Below are positions 39,468 through 49,136 of a stretch of 64,000 nucleotides of DNA, one piece after another. The stretch lies in contig CAVQJL010000012.1 of NCBI GenBank assembly GCA_963712815.1, positions 372,001-436,000 of the forward strand, read 5' to 3'. Position numbers and translations under genes: made by a program. The stretch comes from RPQJ01 sp963712815 (lineage in GTDB: Bacteria; Pseudomonadota; Gammaproteobacteria; Steroidobacterales; Steroidobacteraceae). Under the pieces are notes generated by a model, which did not search any database, was not told where the DNA came from, and saw only the letters and a list, made by a program, of their open reading frames with translations. Each line of letters begins with the position of its first letter. Within the stretch, counting starts at the first letter, position 1.

Positions 39468-39806
39468 TTGAGCCGTGATTACGAGCCCGCGAAGGGCCAA
39501 TGGTACGAGGACCTCGACCGCGAGGACTCCTTCCGCGTCCTGGACGTAGACCCGGACGAGGCGACGGTGCGCATCCAGTGGCTGGACGGCGAGATCGAGG
39601 ATCTCGATGTCGACCAGTGGCACGAGCTCGACCTCGAGCTGAGCGCCGAGCCGGAAGGCTGGGTGGACGAGGACGCCGAGGACGCTGAGGACGACGACGA
39701 GGATGAGGACTGGGACGACGAGGAGGATGAGGAGGACGACGACTGGGACGATGACGATGATGAGGACTACGACGACGACGACGACGAATACCGTGACCGC
39801 GAGTGA
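39468..39806 (+). CDS. Small protein with hyperacidic tail (DUF6763-like)
   Basis: The TTG start at 39468, with GAGGA 8 nt upstream, gives 112 residues. The N-terminal half is a folded domain (KGQWYEDLDREDSFRVLDVD, VRIQWLDGEIEDLDVDQWHE) resembling the small gammaproteobacterial DUF6763 group, to which I assign it tentatively. The last 45 residues are almost entirely Asp/Glu with a few Trp and Tyr (DDDEDEDWDDEEDEEDDDWD). Such tails often mimic nucleic acid or bind basic partners or divalent metals. The gene overlaps the GNAT gene by 4 nt and is divergent from the acyl-CoA dehydrogenase. Confidence 0.72.
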   Translation: MSRDYEPAKGQWYEDLDREDSFRVLDVDPDEATVRIQWLDGEIEDLDVDQWHELDLELSAEPEGWVDEDAEDAEDDDEDEDWDDEEDEEDDDWDDDDDEDYDDDDDEYRDRE

Positions 39807-40372
39807 CCGATTCCCCCTCCGTCGCTCTGCCGCCGGGCTATCCCGCTGACCTCGAGCGGACCTGGCATACCGCGGATGGCGCGGAGGTCCGCATCCGCCC
39901 GCTGCGGCCCGACGACCTCGACCGCGAACTGGAGTTTCTCGCCGGGCTGTCGGAGAAGACGCTCTACCTGCGGCTCCATTACACCGCCACGCAATTCAGC
40001 CGCCAGGACGCGGCCCGGCTGCTCGCGCTCGACTACCGCGATACCATCGCGTTCGGTGCACTGGTAGGCAGCTCCCCGGACGACACCCTCATCGGCGTGA
40101 GCCGTTATGCCCGGATCGACGGCAGCGATCAGGCCGAATGCGCCATCGTGGTCACCGACGCCTGGCACGGCCGGGGCGTCGGCACGGAGCTCATGCGCAG
40201 CCTGGGCCTCGCGGCGCGGCGCAGCGGGATCAAGGCGCTGATCGGTGCGAGCCTCGCGGAGAACCAGCGTATCCACGCCTGGGCACGGCGTTTCGGCTTC
40301 GACGTCCGCACCCAGCCCAACTCGGGCGGACAAGTGCGGGTCACGCTCGACCTGTCTTCGCTTCCTTCCTGA
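39803..40372 (+). CDS. GNAT-family N-acetyltransferase
   Basis: The GTG start at 39803, overlapping the previous stop (GTGA), gives 189 residues. The GNAT acetyl-CoA motif A is VVTDAWHGRGVGTELMRSLG (V/I-x-x-x-x-R/Q-G-x-G/A), preceded by the beta strand AECAIVV. The N-terminal EVRIRPLRPDDLDRELEFLA wording is that of the protein-acetyltransferase (Pat-like, C-terminal domain) group, so protein lysine acetylation is possible. Coupled translation with the acidic protein suggests that it may be a partner or substrate. The 3' end overlaps the convergent CHAD gene by 32 bp. Confidence 0.85.
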   Translation: MTDSPSVALPPGYPADLERTWHTADGAEVRIRPLRPDDLDRELEFLAGLSEKTLYLRLHYTATQFSRQDAARLLALDYRDTIAFGALVGSSPDDTLIGVSRYARIDGSDQAECAIVVTDAWHGRGVGTELMRSLGLAARRSGIKALIGASLAENQRIHAWARRFGFDVRTQPNSGGQVRVTLDLSSLPS

Positions 40373-41264
40373 AACGCCGCGTCGCGACGCGCCAGTCGCG
40401 CCAGGCCTCGAGCACCTTGCGGCTGCGCCTGGTTGCCCGATGCAGCAGCCGGCGCTCGCGGCGCTGCAGGTCGGCCACCAGCCGGGCGGCGCAATCGCGG
40501 CCGAGCAGGCGCTCGTTCGACTGTACCCAGTGGACGGCGAGCAGCGTGTCGCGATGCTCGCCGATGCAGTCCTGCGCGTTGCGCAGCCGCCGCATCAGGC
40601 GCGCGGTCGCCTTGGGCGCCACGTCGGCGACCGGCTCCAGCGCGTAGCGGCAGTGCTTCAGCGACAGGCGCAGTTCGTGCAGTTCGACCGTGGTCTCGGG
40701 CTCGCCCTCGAGGAGTCGCACCGACCGCCGCCATGAACCCGCCACGAGGTCGAGCACGCGCGCCAGGCTCGCGCGGCGGTCCACGAACAGGCCGGCACCG
40801 GCGGCATGGCGGCCCAGGGCCCCCGCGAGCGCAGCCCAGCCAGGCTCGCCCTGGTGCCGGTGCAGGGCCTCGCGTGCGGCTATGCAGGCATCCTCGAGCA
40901 GGCCAGCCAGTCGCTCAAGATCGGCAGGGGGAATGGTTCCGTCGTGAGCCACGACCGCGAACAGGATTTCCCGCCGGACGTCAGCCTCCCGAACGCCTGC
41001 GAGCGCCCGGGCGAAGCTGCGCAGATCCACGCGGTAGAGCCGGGCGCGACGCGGCTCGAGCAGAGGCCGGAAGGTCTTGAGCACGGAGCGCAGGCGCCGC
41101 GCCGCCACCCGGCTGCGGTGCACGTCCTCGACGCCGGCGGACTCGAACTCCGCGGCCGCGGACAGCAGGCGCTGCTGCTCCCGGATGGCATCCTCGATGC
41201 GCCGCGAGCCCTCCGCGGGCACCGGCAGTACGGGAACGGCAAGCTTTTGTCGGGACGTAGCCAT
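40341..41264 (-). CDS. CHAD-domain protein
   Basis: The 307-residue all-helical protein has the conserved histidines and basic residues of CHAD domains: VEDVHRSRVAARRLRSVLKT (HxxRVxxRRLR) near residue 45 and LRLSLKHCRYALEPVADVAP near 205. CHAD domains bind inorganic polyphosphate and localise to polyP granules or assist triphosphate tunnel enzymes. There is no fused CYTH domain here. It is a single gene, convergent with the GNAT gene, with a 254-bp gap upstream to htpX that holds no gene. Confidence 0.88.
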   Translation of the reverse strand: MATSRQKLAVPVLPVPAEGSRRIEDAIREQQRLLSAAAEFESAGVEDVHRSRVAARRLRSVLKTFRPLLEPRRARLYRVDLRSFARALAGVREADVRREILFAVVAHDGTIPPADLERLAGLLEDACIAAREALHRHQGEPGWAALAGALGRHAAGAGLFVDRRASLARVLDLVAGSWRRSVRLLEGEPETTVELHELRLSLKHCRYALEPVADVAPKATARLMRRLRNAQDCIGEHRDTLLAVHWVQSNERLLGRDCAARLVADLQRRERRLLHRATRRSRKVLEAWRDWRVATRRFRKEAKTGRA

Positions 41265-41518
41265 GTGAATACGTTTCTATAGCACGAGCGAAATGGCGGA
41301 AGTCACCGCAGTCCCGGCAGGGTCGCTCCGACGCCACGCGGAAACTCTCCCGGGCCTTTGGTTGTCGGAGGCAACGTTTCCGACCCGAGGGGCGCGGGTT
41401 ATGCTGCGAGCCCGTCGCGTCGGAACGGTACCCTACGGGGTATGGACGACCTTGAACCGGGACTTTTCGGCCCAAAGAATCGGCCGCACCCTCTAACGTG
41501 CGCTGGAGACTCGTACAG

Positions 41519-42403
41519 ATGAAGCGAATCGCGTTGTTCCTCGCCACCAACCTGGCCGTCATCGTCCTGCTGGGGATCATCCTCCGGCTGATCGGCTTCG
41601 AGGGCATCCTCGACGCGCAGGGCGTGGACCTCAACCTCGGCGCACTGCTGGTGTTCGCCGCGGTGGTGGGTTTCACCGGTGCCTTCATTTCGCTGGCGAT
41701 GTCCAAGTGGTCGGCCAAGCGCATGATGGGCGTCAAGGTCATCACCCAGCCCGCCAACCAGGCCGAGAGCTGGCTCGTAAACACCGTGCGCCAGCAGGCA
41801 CAGCTCGCCGGCATCGGCATGCCGGAAGTCGGCATCTTCGATTCCCCGGAGCCGAACGCCTTCGCGACCGGCGCGCGACGTGACTCGTCCCTCGTGGCGG
41901 TCAGCACCGGCCTGCTTGCCAGCATGTCGCAGAAAGAAGCCGAGGCCGTGCTCGCCCACGAGGTGAGCCACGTCGCGAACGGCGACATGGTCACGCTCAC
42001 GCTGATCCAGGGCGTGGTCAACACGTTCGTGATCTTCCTGGCGCGCGTGGTGGGCCACACGGTGGACCGCGTCGTGTTCAAGAACGAGCAAGGCCACGGC
42101 CCGGCGTTCTGGATCACCACGATCGTCGCCGAGATCGTCTTCGGGCTGCTCGCCACGGTCATCGTCATGCACTTCTCGCGCCAGCGCGAATTCCGGGCCG
42201 ACGCAGGCGGCGCGCGCCTCGCCGGCCGCGAGCACATGATCAACGCGCTCGAGCGGCTGAAGCAGCGCCACACGGGCCCGCTGCCGGACAAGATGGCGGC
42301 GTTCGGCATCTCGGGCGGCAAGGCGGCCGGACTCAAGAAGCTGTTCATGACCCACCCGCCGCTCGAGGATCGCATCGCCGCCCTCCGGTCGGGTCCCGTC
42401 TGA
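41519..42403 (+). CDS. htpX: Membrane zinc metalloprotease HtpX
   Basis: ATG 41519 gives 294 residues, essentially the family length. Two N-terminal membrane helices (IALFLATNLAVIVLLGIILR, LGALLVFAAVVGFTGAFISL) precede the zinc site HEVSHVANGD (HExxH) with the third ligand in REFRADAGGARLAG. The active site faces the cytoplasm and the enzyme degrades damaged membrane proteins in envelope stress. It heads a run of light- and oxidative-stress genes. Its stop overlaps the probable start of the next gene. Confidence 0.94.
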   Translation: MKRIALFLATNLAVIVLLGIILRLIGFEGILDAQGVDLNLGALLVFAAVVGFTGAFISLAMSKWSAKRMMGVKVITQPANQAESWLVNTVRQQAQLAGIGMPEVGIFDSPEPNAFATGARRDSSLVAVSTGLLASMSQKEAEAVLAHEVSHVANGDMVTLTLIQGVVNTFVIFLARVVGHTVDRVVFKNEQGHGPAFWITTIVAEIVFGLLATVIVMHFSRQREFRADAGGARLAGREHMINALERLKQRHTGPLPDKMAAFGISGGKAAGLKKLFMTHPPLEDRIAALRSGPV

Positions 42404-43945
42404 CCGCCGGCATCCGCCGGCTGGTCGTCGTCCTCGGAGACCAGCTCGACCTCCAGGGCCGGGCGTTCGACTCGTTCGACGCCCGGCTCGATCGCGTCTG
42501 GATGGCCGAGGTCGCGGCCGAGAGCACGCACGTCCCCTCGCACAAGGCGCGCAGCGCGCTGTTTCTGGCCGCCATGCGGCACTTCCGCGACGAACTGCGC
42601 GGTCACGGGTTCCGCGTCGAGTACCGCGAACTCGGCGCACACGCCGAGGGGACGCTCGGGCACGCCCTTGGAGCCGACCTCGCCCGCCTCCAGCCGGAGC
42701 GCGTCGTGATGGTGACTCCCGGGGAGCATCGCGTGGCCGCCGAGATAGGCGCCGCCGTGCGGGCCGCCGCGGTGCCGATCGAGACGCGCGACGATTCTCA
42801 CTTCTTCATCACACCCGGCCAGTTCGATGACTGGGCCCGGGGCCGCAAGGAGCTGCGGCTCGAACACTTCTATCGCTGGATGCGCCGCCGCACCGGTCTC
42901 CTCATGGACGGCGACCAGCCCGCGGGCGGCCGGTGGAACTTCGACGCCGAGAATCGCGCCTCGTTCGGGAAGGGGGGGCCCGGCTGGCTGCCCGCTCCCC
43001 TCGCGTTCCCGCCCGACGCCACGACGCGGGCGGTACTCGATCTCGTCGAGCGGCAGTTCCCCACCAACCCGGGGCGGCTCGACGCCTTCGACTGGCCGGT
43101 GACCCGTGCGCAGGCGCTGGCCGCGCTCGAGGACTTCGTCGCACACCGCCTGCCCTGCTTCGGCCGCTGGCAGGACGCGATGTGGCAGGGCGAGCCGTGG
43201 CTGTACCACTCGCGGCTGTCGGCCGCGCTGAATCTCAAGCTGCTGTCGCCGCGCGAGGTCTGTGCCGCCGCCGAGCGCGCCTGGCGCGAGGGATTCGCGC
43301 CGCTCGAAGGCGTCGAAGGCTTCGTGCGGCAGGTGCTCGGCTGGCGCGAGTACGTGCGCGGAATCTACTGGCGGGAGATGCCGGGCTACCTGGAACTGAA
43401 CCGGCTCGGGGCCGATCGCTCGCTGCCGGCCTTTTACTGGAGCGGCGAAACCGACCTTGCCTGCCTGCGCGAAACGATCAGCCAGACGCTGGCGCTCGGC
43501 TACGCTCACCACATCCAGCGCCTGATGGTGACCGGTCTGTTCGCGCTCCTGCTGGGGCGTTCGCCCCCGGGAGGTGCACGAGTGGTATCTGGCGGTTTAC
43601 GTGGACGCGGTCGAATGGGTCGAGCTGCCCAACACGCTCGGCATGTCGCAGTACGCCGACGGCGGGCTGCTGGCCTCGAAGCCCTACGTGGCCACGGGCA
43701 AGTACGTTGCGCGCATGGGCAACGCCTGCGACGGTTGCCGTTACCGGCCGGACCGGGCCCACGGCGCGGATGCCTGCCCATTCACGACGCTGTACTGGGA
43801 TTTCCTGGCGCGGCATCGCGAGCGCTTTGCGCGCCACCCGCGGCTCGCGCTGCAGGTGCGCAACCTCGACCGGTTGCCGGCCGCCGAGCGCAGCGCGATC
43901 GCGGCACGGGCGGAGGAGTTGCGGCGCACCCTGGACCCCGCCTGA
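42400..43945 (+). CDS. Iron-sulfur cryptochrome/photolyase-like protein (FeS-BCP, COG3046; one frameshift)
   Basis: Photolyase-related protein of about 515 codons. The N-terminal motif VVVLGDQLDLQG lies upstream of the first ATG (42502), so the start is probably CTG 42400 within the htpX stop, or there is an error there. ESTHVPSHKARSALFLAAMR and GWREYVRGIYWREMPGYLEL follow. After a one-base shift near 43565 the rest reads VHEWYLAVYVDAVEWVELPN, MSQYADGG, GNACDGCRY and DACPFTTLYWDF. Cysteines in these last motifs plus one upstream (RLPCFGR) are the expected [4Fe-4S] ligands of bacterial FeS cryptochromes/(6-4) photolyases. Role: repair of (6-4) photoproducts or blue-light signalling. Confidence 0.85.
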
Positions 43946-43988
43946 CCGGCCTGTGTGGCACGATCCGCCGGACTGGCAAGCGCACCGC

Positions 43989-45464
43989 ATGAACGACACC
44001 GGCACCGCGATCGTCTGGTTCCGCCGCGACCTGCGGCTCACCGACAACCCCGCTCTGGGCGCCGCCTGCGAGCAGGCGCGGCACGTGGTCGCGCTGTACG
44101 TGCACGCGCCCGAGGAAGAGGACGACTGGGCGCCGGGCGGCGCCAGCCGCTGGTGGCTGCACCACAGCCTCGCGGCGCTGGATGCCGCATTGCAGGCACG
44201 CGGCGGACGACTCTGCCTGCGCAGGGGCGAGTCGCTCCAGACACTGCTCGAAGTGGCGCGCGAAACCGGCGCCCGTAGCGTCTACTGGAACCGCCTCTAC
44301 GATCCGGCGCTGGTCGCCCGCGACACACGCATCAAGTCGGCCCTTCGGGAATCCGGGCTCGAGTGCGAGAGCTTCAACGCGGCATTGCTGCACGAGCCGT
44401 GGGAGATCCGCACGGGCCAGGGCGAACCCTATCGGGTGTTCACCCCGTTCTGGCGCAACTGCGCCGCGAGGCTGGACACGCTGCCCGGGCCGCTGCCGCC
44501 GCCGGTCGCCCTCACGGGGCCCCGACGACGACCGGCCAGCGTGCCGCTCGACGAACTCGAGCTGCGGCCGCGGATCCGCTGGGACGCCGGCCTGCACGCG
44601 GCCTGGAAGCCCGGGGAGGACGGGGCCCTGGCGCAGGTCGAGGCGTTCGCCGCCGGCGCGCTGGCGCGCTACGGCGAGGGGCGTAATCGGCCCGATCGTC
44701 CCGAGACCTCGCGGCTTTCGCCTTACCTGCACTTCGGCGAGATCGGGCCGCGCCAGTGCATTGCGGCAGCCCGCACCGCACTGGCCGAACGACCCTCGGC
44801 ACAGCCCTCGGCAGACAGCTTCGTCCGCGAACTCGGCTGGCGCGAGTTCGCCCACCACCTGCTGCACCATTTCCCGCACACGCCCACGGCACCCCTCGAC
44901 GCCCGCTTCGAGGCCTTCCCGTGGGCGCCCGACGACGCGCTGCTCGAGGCGTGGCAGCGCGGCCGTACCGGCTATCCCATCGTGGATGCCGGCATGCGCG
45001 AGCTGTGGACCACCGGCTGGATGCACAACCGCGTGCGCATGATCGCGGCCTCGTTGCTGACGAAGAATCTGCGCCAGCCGTGGATCGCCGGGGCACGCTG
45101 GTTCTGGGACACGCTGGTGGACGCGGACCTGCCGAACAACACGCAGGGCTGGCAATGGACCGCCGGCTGCGGCGCCGACGCCGCCCCTTTCTTCCGCATC
45201 TTCAACCCGATGCTGCAGACGGAGCGCTTCGACCCCGCGCGCGCGTACCTGCGACGCTGGCTGCCGGAACTGGAGAAGCTGCCGGACGCCTGGATCCACC
45301 GCCCCTGGGAGGCGCCCGCGGCGGTGCTCGCCACGGCCGGTGTGGCGCTCGGGCGCAGCTACCCCCGTCCCGTGGTGGATTTCCGCGCCAGCCGGGAGGC
45401 GGCGCTCGCCGCCTACGCCGCCATCAAGGGTCCAGCCGGCACCGCACCGGCGGCCCGCGGCTGA
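43989..45464 (+). CDS. phrB: Deoxyribodipyrimidine photo-lyase (CPD photolyase)
   Basis: ATG 43989 gives 491 residues; the frame is open earlier but the conserved N-terminus is TAIVWFRRDLRLTDNPALG. The FAD-binding domain shows ETSRLSPYLHFGEIGPRQC, FVRELGWREFAHHLLHHFPH, WMHNRVRMIAASLLTKNL and DADLPNNTQGWQWTAGCGAD (FAD and substrate site with the tryptophan electron path). It repairs cyclobutane pyrimidine dimers with blue light. It lies 44 nt after the FeS-type homologue, so two photolyase families are encoded side by side. Confidence 0.95.
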   Translation: MNDTGTAIVWFRRDLRLTDNPALGAACEQARHVVALYVHAPEEEDDWAPGGASRWWLHHSLAALDAALQARGGRLCLRRGESLQTLLEVARETGARSVYWNRLYDPALVARDTRIKSALRESGLECESFNAALLHEPWEIRTGQGEPYRVFTPFWRNCAARLDTLPGPLPPPVALTGPRRRPASVPLDELELRPRIRWDAGLHAAWKPGEDGALAQVEAFAAGALARYGEGRNRPDRPETSRLSPYLHFGEIGPRQCIAAARTALAERPSAQPSADSFVRELGWREFAHHLLHHFPHTPTAPLDARFEAFPWAPDDALLEAWQRGRTGYPIVDAGMRELWTTGWMHNRVRMIAASLLTKNLRQPWIAGARWFWDTLVDADLPNNTQGWQWTAGCGADAAPFFRIFNPMLQTERFDPARAYLRRWLPELEKLPDAWIHRPWEAPAAVLATAGVALGRSYPRPVVDFRASREAALAAYAAIKGPAGTAPAARG

Positions 45465-45497
45465 ATCCGCGCCAGCCACCGCGGCGAACGAGCGAGC

Positions 45498-46079
45498 ATG
45501 TCCCCGCGCCACCTCCTGACCGCCCTGACCTGCACCGCACTGGCGGTCGGCTGGGTTACTGGCACACCGGCTCGGGCGGCCACCTTGCCGCAACCGGTGG
45601 TCGAGCAGGGCTACCCCTTGCGCAAGGTCGGGTCCGGGGAGCTTCGCTGGCTCGGCATGGCGATCTACGAGGCGAGCCTGTGGACCTCGACCGGCCGCTA
45701 CACGGGCTTCGGGCCGGGCGAGACCGTGGCCCTGAACCTGGACTACCGGCGGGCGTTCAAGCGCGACGACCTGATTCGCATCACGGACACCGCCTGGCGC
45801 CGGCTCGGCCAGCCCGACGCATCCCAGCGCGAACGCTGGCTCGCCGAACTGAGACGCGTATGGTCTGACGTGGCGGCGGGGCAAAACGTGACCACGGTGG
45901 TGACTCCCGGCGGTCCGACACATTTTTATGATGACAGCGGTCGGTTTGCGCGGGTGGACGACCCAGCCTTCGGACCCGCATTCCTCGCCATCTGGCTCGA
46001 CCCAGACAGTATCGTGGACGACTTGCGCATCCGGTTGATCGGCGGCCGCGACTCGGTCAGCATCACCGCTTCGAACTGA
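45498..46079 (+). CDS. Exported chalcone isomerase-like protein
   Basis: The 193-residue protein has a signal peptide (ALTCTALAVGWVTGTPARAA). The mature domain, LRKVGSGELRWLGMAIYEAS, YRRAFKRDDLIRITDTAWRR and GRFARVDDPAFGPAFLAIWL, matches the bacterial chalcone_isomerase-like (CHI-fold) family. Relatives bind fatty acids rather than flavonoids. Genes of this family are common beside photolyase, DUF1365 and CFA-like genes, as here, suggesting a lipid-related periplasmic role. Confidence 0.8.
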   Translation: MSPRHLLTALTCTALAVGWVTGTPARAATLPQPVVEQGYPLRKVGSGELRWLGMAIYEASLWTSTGRYTGFGPGETVALNLDYRRAFKRDDLIRITDTAWRRLGQPDASQRERWLAELRRVWSDVAAGQNVTTVVTPGGPTHFYDDSGRFARVDDPAFGPAFLAIWLDPDSIVDDLRIRLIGGRDSVSITASN

Positions 46080-46091
46080 GGGCGCGCGAAC

Positions 46092-47069
46092 ATGGACGGT
46101 GGCAGCAGCCGCGCGGGATCCCGCGAAGCGCAGACCGCCCCGCCGACCTGGCGGAGCCTGCTGCGCTGGTTCGACGCGGGCGTGGGGTCGAGCGGTGCCG
46201 AGGCCGGCTCGCGCGACGGTATCGACTGGGCACGGATCCTGCCGTTCGTCGGCATGCATGCGGCTTGCCTCGCGGTATTCTGGGTCGGCGTGAGCCCGGT
46301 CGCGGTCGGCGTCGCCGTGGCGCTTTACGTGCTGCGCATGTTCGCGATTACCGGTTTCTACCACCGCTACTTCTCGCACCGCACGTTCAAGACCTCGCGG
46401 GCGGCGCAGTTCGCGTTCGCGGTCCTCGGCGCCTCGGCGGTGCAACGCGGCCCGATCTGGTGGGCGGCCCACCATCGTCATCACCACGCGCACTCCGATC
46501 GCCCGGAGGACGTGCACTCGCCCAGACAGCAGGGTTTCCTGTGGTCGCACATGGGTTGGTTCCTCTCGCGTGGCCACTTCGCGCCCGATCTCGGTCGCGT
46601 CCGCGACCTGCTGCGTTATCCGGAACTGCGCTGGCTCGATCGCTTCGACATCCTGGTGCCGTTCGCGCTGGCGCTCGGCCTGCTGCTGCTCGGCAAGTGG
46701 CTGGCCGTGGCCCACCCCGGGCTCGGTACCAGCGGCGGGCAGATGCTGGTGTGGGGATTCTTCGTGTCGACGGTGGCGTGCTACCACGGCACCTACACCA
46801 TCAACTCGCTCTGCCACGTCTGGGGTCGACGCCGGTACGCCACCGGCGACGAGAGCCGCAACAACTTCTGGCTGGCACTGGTCACGCTCGGCGAAGGCTG
46901 GCACAACAACCACCACCGCTACCCGATGTCGGCGCGCCAGGGCTTCTATTGGTGGGAAGTGGACATCACATATTACGGGCTCAGGCTGCTGTCCGCGCTC
47001 GGCCTGATCTGGGACCTCAAGCCCGTGCCGCGCGAGGTGCGGGACGCCCACACCGCGGTGGCCTCGTGA
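46092..47069 (+). CDS. Membrane fatty-acid (acyl-CoA/acyl-lipid) desaturase
   Basis: The 325-residue protein has the three histidine boxes of delta-9-type desaturases: HRYFSHRTF, HHRHHHAHSD and GEGWHNNHHRYP, separated by membrane helices in the standard spacing. It uses a di-iron centre and O2 to insert a double bond into membrane acyl chains, which would provide the unsaturated substrate for the methyltransferase encoded three genes downstream. It is followed by the FAD oxidase with a 4-nt GTGA overlap. Confidence 0.9.
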   Translation: MDGGSSRAGSREAQTAPPTWRSLLRWFDAGVGSSGAEAGSRDGIDWARILPFVGMHAACLAVFWVGVSPVAVGVAVALYVLRMFAITGFYHRYFSHRTFKTSRAAQFAFAVLGASAVQRGPIWWAAHHRHHHAHSDRPEDVHSPRQQGFLWSHMGWFLSRGHFAPDLGRVRDLLRYPELRWLDRFDILVPFALALGLLLLGKWLAVAHPGLGTSGGQMLVWGFFVSTVACYHGTYTINSLCHVWGRRRYATGDESRNNFWLALVTLGEGWHNNHHRYPMSARQGFYWWEVDITYYGLRLLSALGLIWDLKPVPREVRDAHTAVAS

Positions 47070-48367
47070 GGGTCGCGGTAGTCGGCGCCGGCGTCGCCGG
47101 CCTGCATGCCGCCTGGCGGCTGTCGCGGGCGCACGCCGTGACACTCTACGAGGCCGCCGACTACCCCGGCGGGCACACTGCCACGGTGGACGTGCCGTGG
47201 GGCGACCGTTCCTGGGCCGTGGACACCGGGTTCATCGTGTTCAACGACTGGACCTACCCGAACTTCATCGCGATGCTCGAGGAACTGGGCGTGGCCTGGC
47301 AGCCTTCGAACATGAGCTTCAGTCTGCGCTGCGAGCGCAGCGGCCTCGAGTACAACGGCACGTCGCTGAACTCGCTGTTCGCGCAGCGGCGAAACGCGCT
47401 GCGACCCTCCTTCCTGCGGATGATCGCAGACATACTGCGCTTCAACGCGCGCTCGAAGGCGCTGCTGCGCCCGGCGGGCGACTCGCCCGGCGACGGGCTG
47501 GGCGACTCGTTCACCCTAGGCGAGTACCTCGAGCGAGGCCGCTACTCGCGGCAATTCATCGAGCACTACGTCCTGCCCATGGGTCGGGCGATCTGGTCGG
47601 CGGAAGCCGCGGCCATGCTCGGCTTCCCGGCGCGGTTCTTCGTCGAGTTCTTCGACCGGCACGGGTTCCTGTCGGTGGACGAGCGCCCGGTCTGGCAGGC
47701 CGTCCGCGGCGGCTCGCGGGAATACGTGCGCGCGCTGCTCGCAGCCACGCGCCTCGACATTCGGCTCGGCACGCCCGTCGAGTCGATCCGCCGTCTGCCG
47801 AACGAGGTGCGCGTGCGCACAGCGCGCGGCGACGTCGAGGCCTTCGACCACGTGTTCCTGGCGTGCCACTCCGACCAGGCGCTGCAGCTGCTCGACTCGC
47901 CGAGCGCGGCCGAGGCGGAGGTGCTCGGTGCGTTTCCCTACGCGGCGAACGAAGTGATCCTGCACACGGACGAGCGACTGCTGCCCCGGCGGCCGCTGGC
48001 GCGCGCAGCCTGGAACTACCACCTGCTCGCCGACCCGCAGGAGCCGGTGGCCGTCACCTACGACATGAACGTGCTGCAGTCGCTCGAGGCCCCGGTACGT
48101 TTCCTCGTGACGCTGAACAACCGCAAGGCCATCGACGAACACAAGGTGCTGCGCACGTTCAGCTACGACCACCCCGTGTACTCGCCCGCGGCCGTGGCGG
48201 CGCAGGCCCGGCATCGCGAACTGAACGGCGCGCGGCGCAGCTATTTCTGCGGCGCCTACTGGCGCTGCGGCTTCCACGAGGACGGCGTCGTGAGCGCTCA
48301 GGCTGCGCTCACCCACTTCGAAGAGGATCTCGCCCGTGCAGAGCTGTCTGTACGCCGGGTGGGTTAG
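47066..48367 (+). CDS. FAD-dependent amine-oxidase-like protein (COG2907)
   Basis: GTG 47066 gives 433 residues. The N-terminal dinucleotide fold reads VRVAVVGAGVAGLHAAWRLS, followed by LYEAADYPGGHTATVD and DTGFIVFNDWTYPNF, the signatures of COG2907. WNYHLLADPQEPVAVTYDMN and RRSYFCGAYWRCGFHEDGV are also typical. Relatives in Rhodobacter-type stress clusters act on acyl chains (UfaD-like desaturation of methylated fatty acids), which fits the neighbouring DUF1365 and CFA-like genes. Exact reaction here is inferred. Confidence 0.88.
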   Translation: MRVAVVGAGVAGLHAAWRLSRAHAVTLYEAADYPGGHTATVDVPWGDRSWAVDTGFIVFNDWTYPNFIAMLEELGVAWQPSNMSFSLRCERSGLEYNGTSLNSLFAQRRNALRPSFLRMIADILRFNARSKALLRPAGDSPGDGLGDSFTLGEYLERGRYSRQFIEHYVLPMGRAIWSAEAAAMLGFPARFFVEFFDRHGFLSVDERPVWQAVRGGSREYVRALLAATRLDIRLGTPVESIRRLPNEVRVRTARGDVEAFDHVFLACHSDQALQLLDSPSAAEAEVLGAFPYAANEVILHTDERLLPRRPLARAAWNYHLLADPQEPVAVTYDMNVLQSLEAPVRFLVTLNNRKAIDEHKVLRTFSYDHPVYSPAAVAAQARHRELNGARRSYFCGAYWRCGFHEDGVVSAQAALTHFEEDLARAELSVRRVG

Positions 48368-49136
48368 GCACCGGCGCAATGCGCCGGTGCCGCACGCCTT
48401 CCGGTACCGCCTCTGCCTGCTCTACCTCGACCTCGACGAGCTGCCGCAGGCGCTCGAGGGGCGCTGGTTGTGGTCCGCGCGACGGCCGGCTCCCGCCCGC
48501 TGGCACCGGGCCGACCACTACGGCGATCCGGCCCGCGATCTCGCCGGGGAAATCCGCGCGCTGGTTGCCGACCGCGCGGGACGGCGCCCGACCGGGCCGA
48601 TCCGGTTGCTCACCGCGCCGCGCTTGCTCGGCTACGGGTTCAACCCCGTGAGCTTCTACTACTGCTTCGACGCCGCGGACCGCGAGCTCGAGGCCGTCGT
48701 CGCCGAGATCAACAACACGCCCTGGGGCGAGCGGCACTGCTACGTGCTCCCGGCGACGAGCAACGAGGGAACTCCGGCCAAGCTGCGCTTCCGTTTCGGC
48801 AAGGACTTCCACGTCTCGCCCTTCCTGCCGATGGACATGAGCTACGACTGGCGCTTCAGCCGTCCGGACGGGCGCCTGCTCGTGCACATGGAGAACTGGC
48901 GTGACGGCGCGCTGCAGTTCGACGCGACCATGACCCTGGATCGCGAGCCGATCGGCGCCGCGGCGCTCGCCGGAGCGCTCGCGCGCTACCCGCTCTTGCC
49001 GCTCAAGGTCACGACGGCGATCTACTGGCAGGCGCTGCGGCTTTGGCTCAAGCGCGTGCCCTTCCACACCCACCCCGACCAGACCGGCGCCGGGCACCGC
49101 ACGCGCGCCGGGCGCATCGAGAGGCTCGTCCCGTGA
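48336..49136 (+). CDS. DUF1365 protein
   Basis: GTG 48336, with AGAGGA about 8 nt upstream, gives 266 residues and overlaps the preceding gene by 32 nt. Family motifs are GWVRHRRNAPVPHAFRYRLC, LTAPRLLGYGFNPVSFYYCF, AEINNTPWGERHCYVL and KDFHVSPFLPMDMSYDWRF. The family is almost always encoded between COG2907 oxidases and CFA-like enzymes, as here, but its biochemical role is undefined; a lipid-binding accessory role is a guess. Confidence 0.92.
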   Translation: MQSCLYAGWVRHRRNAPVPHAFRYRLCLLYLDLDELPQALEGRWLWSARRPAPARWHRADHYGDPARDLAGEIRALVADRAGRRPTGPIRLLTAPRLLGYGFNPVSFYYCFDAADRELEAVVAEINNTPWGERHCYVLPATSNEGTPAKLRFRFGKDFHVSPFLPMDMSYDWRFSRPDGRLLVHMENWRDGALQFDATMTLDREPIGAAALAGALARYPLLPLKVTTAIYWQALRLWLKRVPFHTHPDQTGAGHRTRAGRIERLVP

